A stretch of 64,000 nucleotides of DNA from Pleurotus djamor (Eukaryota > Basidiomycota > Agaricomycetes > Agaricales > Pleurotaceae), in assembly GCA_029747585.1 (NCBI GenBank), contig JAPEVF010000131.1:1-64000 (forward strand), in the 5' to 3' direction. The notes under the pieces were generated by a model. The model did no database searches. It saw only the letters and a program-made list of their open reading frames with translations, and was not told the DNA's origin. This document shows positions 56,337 through 64,000 of this stretch, piece by piece; positions within the stretch are counted from its first letter, which is position 1; every line of letters begins with the position of its first letter. A program made the position numbers and the translations under genes.

Positions 56337-59122
56337 TCAAAAGTCGGACCCAAGGTATTTACGATGTAGATGTGGAGCCTGTCGATCGTAATCTCGAGTG
56401 TTAAATTGATCTATGAGTATGTCCATGAGAATGACATCGTCTGCGGTCATCTCAGGCTTTTGGCAATCTTCGCAACCCTCTTTACACCCTTGACATTCGT
56501 TGCCAATACGGGGTACGGGAATATGAGGTCTGAACCTCGCTGAGAAGGGGTTAGTAGGGGTTGAAAGAAAGATGGAACAGTGGATGGACGAACGTTTGTA
56601 ACCAAGGTCGTTCACTTTATTCCAATCTCTACAGATGGGCCGTGAGTATTTTAGGGTACCTACGAGATACATGAGTGGGTAAAAACTCACATGAACGTGA
56701 AAAATTCATGTTGCTTTAATTCAGAAAAGGTGGGACGATGGTTTGCGGATGTATTGATAATCTAGCGTGGTTGAATAATTACTTCGCTGACGGGCAGATC
56801 CTAGGAGGCAGTGGAAGCTTACGGATGATACGTATTTGGCGGACAGTTTCGTAGCCTTCGGGTTTAGGGAGAGCAAGCTCCAGACGTGAAGATAATCCTC
56901 CCTCTTCTCAGGTCGAGAGGAAAATACAGGCTTTACGTGCAGGATATGTTAGCAACCATCGTAAAGGGGAAGTGGTATGAGAGACATACCTGGTCGGTCC
57001 CGACAAGCATTTGGAGAACGACGGCGCCATATGCCCAGAGATCAGCTGGTCCAGGCAAAAAGTCTCCCCAAACCTCAGGGGCAGAGAAAGCAGGTGTTCC
57101 GAAAGGACCAGGGATCGTGACGTCAGGAGCAACTTGAAGTGCTAAACCGAAGTCCCCAAGAACCAAGTTTCCGGCCGGAGACATGAAGATGTTCTCAGGT
57201 TTGATGTCACAATGGTAGATATTGTGGCTGTGGAGAGCTTCGAGTCCAAGGAGCTGTAATTCAATGGAAGAAGTGACTACTTAGCGGAATCGGTGGCGGA
57301 AAGTTGACGTGAACTGCTTACCAGCTGTGCAGAAAATAAGGTGACTGAGTCCATGTCGAGGAAATTGTTATTAGTATCAAAGAGAGCCAATATAGATGAC
57401 AAGGTTTGGGAGTAAAGTGGCTAGAAATTGAAGAAGTGAGAGCACGGAGGGGGACGAATCGGGATGGTGACATACCATGACGAAACCAATGCTATCGTAA
57501 GTTCCAAAAGACGCGAGTTCTGGTACGAGGAAGTTCGAGCCCAAAGCAGTGATGATTTGATTCATATCATGCTCGTTCTTGATCTCGAGAGGCCCCAATC
57601 CACCACCTCGACGGCGCTTCTTCACAAGGTTACGGCTGATTTCGAACTTTCTATACATCTTGACAGCCACGGCTCCTTTCCCCAAAGGAGAGGTATACAT
57701 TCCACAGTAGACTTTGCCGAAGGCTCCGCGTCCGATTTCGTAGTGTAACTCGCAGAGATATTTTCCGGTTTCGTTGATAGATTGGAAGCCTTCGATCTCG
57801 CGCTCGATGGCTTGAGGTTGTGGCTCTGTGGGTTTGTCAAAGAGGATGGGCTTGTCTTCGACCTGCGGCGCTGGCTCTACGGCCTGGGGAGGGACTTGGT
57901 GAGCGTGAGCGACGGCAGGGGGATGGGCGACTTGAGGGACGTGAGCCTGATCTTGGTTCCCAGCAACTGGGTGAGCGATGCCTTGCATAACAGGCTGGGG
58001 ATGATCTGCCTGCACTCGGACGATGCAAAAGTCCTCGGGCAATACGAGAACATTACCGCGAACTTCAAATTGTGCGGGCAACAGTTGCCGAATCGCCTGT
58101 TGTGCTGGAGGTATCGGTGCAGGTGCGGGATGAGCAGAATGTTGGTACACTTGTTGAGCGGCTCCATGAGCTTGAGGGATTGCGTGTTGGGCATCTGGTG
58201 CGGGACGGTATCGAGCTTCATTCTTAGGAGGTAAAGGGGGCGCGAGTCCAGGAGGAGTAGCTTGTGGAGTATCGTACGCACTCTCGGAGGTGTCGACTTG
58301 TTTCAAAGGCGTACGAGGCGTGAGCGCAGGTTTGGGAGTCTGAGCGCCAGCGATGAGAGGCTTTCGATTCACTGATTGAGGGGTAGGCGGCTGCATTGGC
58401 GTCCTCGCTCGCTTCTTTTCTCTGGGGATCTCTCTAGGTACGATAGGATCACGAGGGCTTGGTGCATTAGAATCAAAGGAGTCTCGGCGAGGGGTAGCAT
58501 TAGCGGAAAGCTTAGGGGACTGATGTTCCCTAGAAGGAGGGCTCAACTTGAGAACAGGTATCCGGGAAACGCGAGTCGTAGAACGGCGAAGAGACTGTCG
58601 CAAATCAGGAAGAGCAGCCAGAGGGGTCTCCAGATCCAGATCGTCGTCAGTTTCAGGCTTCAATTCCTTGGAATCATTTTCTTTACGTGTAGGTCCCCTT
58701 GGCTTCTTGAAGACAGGCGAAGGACCTTCACCTCTGGCAGAAAGACGCGTCGAGGGCTTCCGTCCCGCAGTCCCTGCCTGTATAGCCTTATCCTTTGCAG
58801 GAGCATTCTTTGGATCGATACGAGGCTTATCTACCTTGGTAGTAGCTTTCGTAGGTTCCGCAACCTGAGGGATAGCTGGCAGAGCGTCCGCATCCTTAGC
58901 AGTAGGATTACTAGGCCTTGTCGCCTTTCGTTTGACGGCATCTAGCGTGTTTCGGCGNCGGTCGTTCAGTGCTTGAATCTCTGCCGTAGCCGGCTTGGGG
59001 CTGACGTCCTGCTTCTTCTTTCGGAAATTGGGTATAAAGCGACGGAATGGAGATCCAGGAGGAGCCTGTGCTTCTGCAGCAACAGGAACACGAAGACGGC
59101 TGGGAATCACGGAGAGTGTCAT
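56337..59122 (-). CDS. serine/threonine protein kinase with long Pro-rich N-terminus
   Basis: ATG at 59122 opens about 450 residues of basic, Pro/Gln/Ala-rich disordered sequence. The kinase domain follows: YEIGRGAFGKVYCGMY (Gly loop), AVAVKMYRK (catalytic Lys), an Arg-rich insert, then FLVPELASFGTYDSIGFVM as the hinge region. Further exons give LLGLEALHSHNIYHCDIKPE-NIF (catalytic loop, HCD in place of HRD), LVLGDFGLAL (DFG), GTPAFSAPEVWG (APE) and LWAYGAVVLQMLVGTDQ. Minor exons lead to a Cys-rich tail (NECQGCKEGCEDCQ) and a stop at 56337-56339. Substrates cannot be read. The many TPxx and SPxx words in the N-terminal region may be phosphorylation sites. Cytosolic or nuclear; no membrane segments. 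Confidence 0.85.
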
Positions 59123-59708
59123 CTTGAGGANATGTAGGAGTCGCAAAGTCGTATGTTGATGGAATCATTTCGAGTCGANGGTAAATCGCTTTTATTCGAT
59201 TCGACCAACAATACGAACAATCCACAATTGGGAAGTCNTGGCCATGGCGCTTCACCTCTGCGCTTGTTCGAGGACACAGCAAGCAATTGTGGCGAGTCGA
59301 CAACTTGGCCATCCCTGGACCCACAACAGTCGTTGTTACCCAGTTTGGTCGTTGTTCCAGTTCAGAGACTCAGGGACCNAACAAAAGCGGTTGCGGCGAC
59401 TCGTCGTCAGGGGCGAGGTATATGGTCAGGGGCGCTGGAGAACAACAAGACAAGATGGGAGCGATAATCACAGCGATGAGGCGTAGAGATAATGCAAGAC
59501 TCAAGACTTANGNNNANNCGATGNCAGCTCGCTGGAGATGAATTAGTTTCATAAGACATCTACGTATTATACTCTACAACATAGGAAGCTTGCAGCGATT
59601 AAATATACCGAGGTCTACGTGTACACAGCTATCGCAGGCTGACAGGAAGTCAGTANAGATTAAATGATCAGGTAGGGACACATACTTTTCAGTGCAGCTN
59701 TCTTCTAC

Positions 59709-61224
59709 TTAGAATGTAGAACCAATGGATCCGTACTTGATGTTGGAGAAAGTGACAGTGGCGCTGCCATGGGCAGACTCAACATCGGCTGGGACACCAG
59801 AGGTAGTAGCGCAAGTGCCACGNGTGACACCGGGAGCAGAGGGATCCTTGTCAGTGGGGAAAGCGCTGTCCAACCACAACATGTTAACGGCGTGGTCGTC
59901 CCAGATACTCATGACCAAGACCATTCCGCGTTCGAAGGATTCTCCCATGGCAGCAACTCCACCCTTGGTAGCGAAGTAGTTGGTGTCACCGAAAGCGGAC
60001 TTTTGAGCGGCGCAGAAATCGTCGGTGATGGAGTCGAAGGGATCAACGTTAGGAACGCTGGTAACCGAGTTTTGAATGACGACACCATCTTGGACGTAGA
60101 GGCGACGGATTTCAGAGAGAGGACCAGAGGTAGTATTGTCGGCCGTGAAGAATCTGGACGTATCAAAGTCAGATTAGAAGTGAGGCAGGGATGGTCAGAC
60201 GTACTGAGTGACGACGGTGATCTTCTTGGTAGTATCGACGATTTTACCCTCACCGAGGAACTCGGTGTCACCCATACGGAAGGAGTTGAAGTCGCATCCG
60301 TCNTTGTCACAAACACCGCTGTAGCGTTCATCGGCATCACCGCACTCGGAGCCCTCNCAACGGAGGAGACCAGTGGTGCTGCAGGGATGNGGAGTGTANG
60401 CGGCAGCGTTGGAGTTNGCCTCCCAGATATCCATTTCGCTACAGCAGGANCCATAAGTTCCAGTTCCCGAGTTGGGGTCACCNTCNGACCCAACCCAACC
60501 CTCAACATTAGCCTACAGACNGAGANAAATNANTNNCAAGNNCTCGTTGAAGAGGGGAAAGTGGCTTACCAAACCNTCGATGAACTTCAANTCATGNGGG
60601 CATTGGGAATCACAGTAACCAGTACCNTACTTGGCACCAGCAGCGTTGTTGGGCTGGGTGCTCATTCCACCATCTGCTGCCATTTCAGAGAAGTACAAAG
60701 CACCGTTAAGACCACAAGGGAGGGTGGACATGTCGACGTCGAAGGTGAATTCTTGGTTCTTCAAGTTGAACATCTTGTAGTGCGACTCATCATCGAGGAG
60801 GTAGACTCGGGAGCCGACGTTGGAACCGGTGACGAATCTGAGGGAGAGCGCATTGCCGCTGGTGGTGATGCCGTAGGTACCGCTGTAGTCGGCTCCATCA
60901 AGAGCACAGGCTGTGGCGCAGCTTGCGTCGGAGTCGCAGATAGAGGAATCCCAGGTGTTTCCGGTGTAGCAGTTCTAGAGATCAAAGCAGTTAGTGAGAT
61001 GAGATACGAGAAAGGAAAGAAAGCCGTACAGTGTATCCCTCGGTGGTATGGAGCCAGCGCCAGTTGGCGTCCAAGACAACAGACTTGGACTGGGTGGTGC
61101 AACCAGAGGCCGTACATTCTTGGACACTGAGAGCTGGGTGGCTCTCAGCGGTCAGAGTGGCGAATTGCTGGCCATAGGCGATGGCAGCGAGAGAGAAGAA
61201 CAAGAGAGCACCAGAGCGAAACAT
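59709..61224 (-). CDS. GH7 cellobiohydrolase (CBH1-type), no CBM1
   Basis: ATG at 61224 starts a signal peptide ([18 protein letters not shown]) with mature Gln-Gln next. The family blocks follow: [60 protein letters not shown] and [15 protein letters not shown]. The catalytic EMDIWEANS (nucleophile and acid/base Glu with the Asp between, about 60440) follows CCSEMD. Then come [34 protein letters not shown] and [18 protein letters not shown], ending [11 protein letters not shown] at 59709-59711. Three introns interrupt it, one at 61029-60975. The protein stops at the end of the catalytic core, so there is no linker or cellulose-binding module. It is predicted to release cellobiose from cellulose chain ends outside the cell. 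Scattered Ns hide some residues. Confidence 0.93.
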
Positions 61225-62647
61225 CCTTGAGTAGAGGAGAAGTGTCGTGTAGAACGATGTNTTTTGTNGGTACGATATTCATGCCTTTATACCTCNTACT
61301 AGACCATCTCCTAGTATGACGNCAATCGTCCAAAGAGGCTTAGAGAGAAGAAGTGGGTATGTAANGTCCAGCACCGAAGTGTGTCCGAAGGGTGTTGTGG
61401 CTACATCGAGTCGAGTAGCAAATAGGAATTTTGGATGGCTGAGCGAAGGCAGGTTGTTTGTGCATCCTCGACCCAGGATGCGGTGGTTAGGACTATCTTG
61501 CTCCAACAATCCATCGTAACGCCGTCTCAAGGGTTTATCCGTCGGGCCGTTGCCATAGGTTACATGGACGCGAAGCCACCTAAAATCATAGAAGCGTGTT
61601 TGGGTCAGCAAAAATGTGAAGTCCTAGGGGCCTTCAAGGGAGGAGGAGGAGGCGAATCGGTAATTGTCGAGGTCGCCCGAAGGTTTTTCCGAGCGGGCGT
61701 TTTAGACTCTGAGCGATTTTGCTGGCTGAACCTCACGCGTGGTAAAGCGTTGCTACCGTTGATAGATACTCCACATTTGTGTGGAGCCTTGCATGCCAAG
61801 CGATGTTAGTCGAGGTTGAGGCCTTCAACTTGTCTGGGCCCGGTGAGACATAGAAATTAGAGTTGTCTACTTGGTCTACTTGGTCTGCTTGGGTGTTTAG
61901 GGATGTCGAGATACTTCCTGAATGGCCCGCAGCGAGCTAGAAGTCACGAAGAAGACCTATTGTAAAGCGCATAGGAAAGTAGTTAGATAGATGTCGAGTT
62001 ATGACAGAAGCGACCTACCGCTCCACCACGCAAGAATAATAGAAGATGTCTCGGACATATCATATCATCACTGAACCTCCCCCGAGTCCACGGGAGCGCG
62101 GGATCAAGCGTAAGTGGACTGTCAGCCTGACTACGGTGAATCGGATACTCGTGTCCAGTATTCGGAAAGACTTTGTGGTGCAAGTTGAAGCGGTTTGGGC
62201 AGTTTCGGGGTGAGTCCTTGTCTCTGAGGCGTACCATCATGCATCACCAGTCAGCATATGCCTGATGGGACGAACTCGCGTATTTCGCCGACATGCCGTC
62301 CGCGTGCAGAAAATGCGCAGTCCCATGAGTAGATTAAGATTATTTGAGAGGAGAAAATGCGATTCAAACGGTTCCGTGTCGAGTTTCTAGAATTTGTTGC
62401 TTGCAAGGTTGCGAGTGAAACGACAGGTCAAGTCAAGGTCAAGTAAAGTCAGATTGTGAGTCTGTGACTGTCAGGGTGCTCGTTAGGGGCAAAGCATCAC
62501 GTGAGCTTCAGCGCGCTGCTTCCGAAAACGGCAGTGTAGCGTTTTCCAGCCCCGCCTTTTCTTGTGGTGCTGGCGCCGTCAGTGTCGACGTTGTCGTTCA
62601 CTTCTTGTCTTCGAACCACCACCATCTCTACTGCGTCCAGTCATTAC
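61225..62647. other. intergenic, GH7 promoter side
   Basis: Upstream region of the GH7 gene and of the She3-like gene, which are divergent. No further gene is recognised. TATTTGAGAGG at about 62340 and CT-rich DNA near 62570 may belong to the She3-like promoter. CreA-type sites were not searched systematically. Confidence 0.5.
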
Positions 62648-64000
62648 ATGTCTGCGAGTCCTGGCCCAAGTTCGTATTCTCCACTCTCACCGCCCTACGG
62701 TCGTTCTTTGTCTCCTCCAAAGCACAATCGCGACCGTTCCCTTTCGAGACCCTCGTCGCGCAGTTCAATACGCTCAGGACGCGCAGCAAGCCCTTCTACG
62801 CACTTGCTAGAAGGAGACCCAGGTAATTACTCCCAAAAACCACTTTACATTGCATTACACAACTTCCCTTTCCATAATTGTAGTTGCTATTCGAAACCAA
62901 ATGTCCACACTGAAACACTCTATTCGACAGCAACAAGCCCAGCTTAATAACTTGGAAACAACTTTGCTTCGTGGCCCTCGACCTTTACCCCCAGACACAT
63001 CAGATATCCTTATGATTTCCTCGCCACCTCCACCCTCATCTTATTCACCATCTTCGTCATCTTCAAACGTGAAGCGACGGTCAAGCTTCGACGTTCTTCA
63101 AGGCCTCGCTGGTCCGGACTCAAATTTACCACTACCACGCCGGGATCCCAATGGAATAGAAGAGAATGGGATTCAGGAAGGTGTCCCGAAGTCTTTCGGT
63201 AGCAGTAGTCCCACTTCGACCAGAAGGACTTCAAGTCCAACACGGACACTCAGTCGTAAGCCCTAGACTCAACCTACTTAGCTGTCAGGAATTGAACCTT
63301 TGACAGGAATACCGGTATCTTCAGTAGGTGGGTTACCTCTAATCCGCCTATTTATCGTGGCGTCTTAACTCATTCACAGGCAATGCTCGGGCTCTAGCCG
63401 ACGAGGGTCAACGTCTCAACACGTCGACATCAAGTAGAAGTCTGGTGGACCCTGATGCTTCTTCCGTCTCGCTTCAACCTCCATCCCCAAATCGACGTGC
63501 ATCGTTTACACCGGGAGGTACAACGAAGGTGTTGGCAGATCTCCAGGCCGGCGTCGTCAATGCACGTACTGCTTTGGAGAATACAAAATCCCAACTACGA
63601 TTGTCGCAGCGCACAGTAGCGCAGCTGACACGCCAGACCGAGGATCTCAAGGAAGCCCGAGAACGCCTACGTTTGGAAAATGAAGGACTCAACAATGTCG
63701 TAGCACGTAAAGAGCGGTTGCTCCAAGAAGTCCTGGAACGAGCACGGAAAGCTGAAGCTGAAGCCGCACAACTCAAGGCACAACTCAAAACAGAGACTAC
63801 TACATCGAAAAAGTCGCTTCGTGAAATGGAATCCGCGCTCACGGAGTCCACGGCACTGTCCCAGAAATCCGAACGCGAGTACATCACTCTACGAGATAGT
63901 GTCAAAGGTCTCGTAGAAGGTTTCAAGTCAGACACGGATAAGCTGAGAGACGAGATGCGGAAACGGGAGGACAAGTTGCGCGCCGAGTGCGAGAGTGTTG
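62648..64000 (+). CDS. She3-like coiled-coil protein, 3' end outside window
   Basis: ATG at 62648; exons 62648-62822, 62884-63255, a 21 bp micro-exon 63307-63327 and 63380 onward splice in frame (C-GA, G-GC junctions). The N-terminal 130 residues are Ser/Pro/Arg-rich with an early coil (NQMSTLKHSIRQQQAQLNNL). From about 63490 an uninterrupted coiled coil begins: VLADLQAGVVNARTALENTK, SQLRLSQRTVAQLTRQTEDL, RLRLENEGLNNVVARKERLL, SEREYITLRDSVKGLVEGF. These blocks resemble basidiomycete proteins annotated as SWI5-dependent HO expression protein 3, the yeast mRNA-transport adaptor. The identity is from memory of that family's style, so it is moderate. The protein continues past the window end. Confidence 0.6.

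Noticed and set aside
59725..61130. Long plus-strand frame over the GH7 gene
   Set aside because: Antisense of a GC3-rich coding sequence; the minus strand has all GH7 motifs and a signal peptide.
1..64000. CRISPR arrays, rRNA or tRNA genes
   Set aside because: No regularly spaced repeats of CRISPR type and no convincing cloverleaf or rRNA sequence was noticed; short tRNAs could still be missed without a folding search.

Overview
The window is nuclear DNA from a filamentous fungus, most likely a basidiomycete of the Agaricomycetes. Almost every gene is split by many 45-80 bp introns with GTRNGT donors and short branch-point-to-AG distances. Several families point the same way: a seven-helix DUF6534-type membrane protein, a Kre9/Knh1-type Ser/Thr-rich anchored protein, F-box and HET proteins, and GH7 and GH35 secreted glycosidases. 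All calls are by eye; no search was run. Many isolated N bases blur some genes.

Layout. Bases 1-3521 hold a truncated RING-finger gene (minus), a broken nucleotidyltransferase-like gene (minus), and a tandem pair of an unrecognised family, the first copy dead and the second intact. Bases 3522-12750 are a repeat island: diverged copies of an element rich in TCCAGTGGA-like words, degraded terminal inverted repeats, and one well-preserved LTR element (6919-11159, 690 bp LTRs, 5 bp TGGAG target duplication). The LTR element shows no gag or pol but carries relics of an intron-bearing gene. Bases 13001-24327 hold an F-box gene, a DUF6534-type membrane protein, a Kre9/Knh1-like protein, a nitronate monooxygenase and a HIRIP3-like chromatin protein. 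Bases 24405-32287 hold a GH35 beta-galactosidase, the ESCRT-II subunit VPS25 and, divergent from it across 113 bp, a METTL16-type RNA m6A methyltransferase.

Bases 32405-47173 are the most striking part: about ten neighbouring genes of one architecture. It is an N-terminal C3HC4 RING, then coiled coil, then often C-terminal membrane helices. One two-gene block appears duplicated (37.5-39.6 kb and 39.8-41.7 kb). At the right end members lose half of the RING (44747-46139, which also carries seven 21-residue repeats) and then all of it (46377-47173). This looks like a locally expanding family of membrane-associated ubiquitin E3 ligases and RING-less derivatives. Whether it is undescribed cannot be judged from sequence alone.

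Bases 47872-64000 hold an Rxt3-like histone-deacetylase-complex subunit, an intronless HET-domain protein, a serine/threonine kinase with a long Pro-rich N-terminus, a GH7 cellobiohydrolase without a cellulose-binding module, and the 5' part of a She3-like coiled-coil gene that leaves the window. GH7 and GH35 suggest plant-biomass degradation. Apart from the RING array and the VPS25/METTL16 pair there is no sign of functional clustering.
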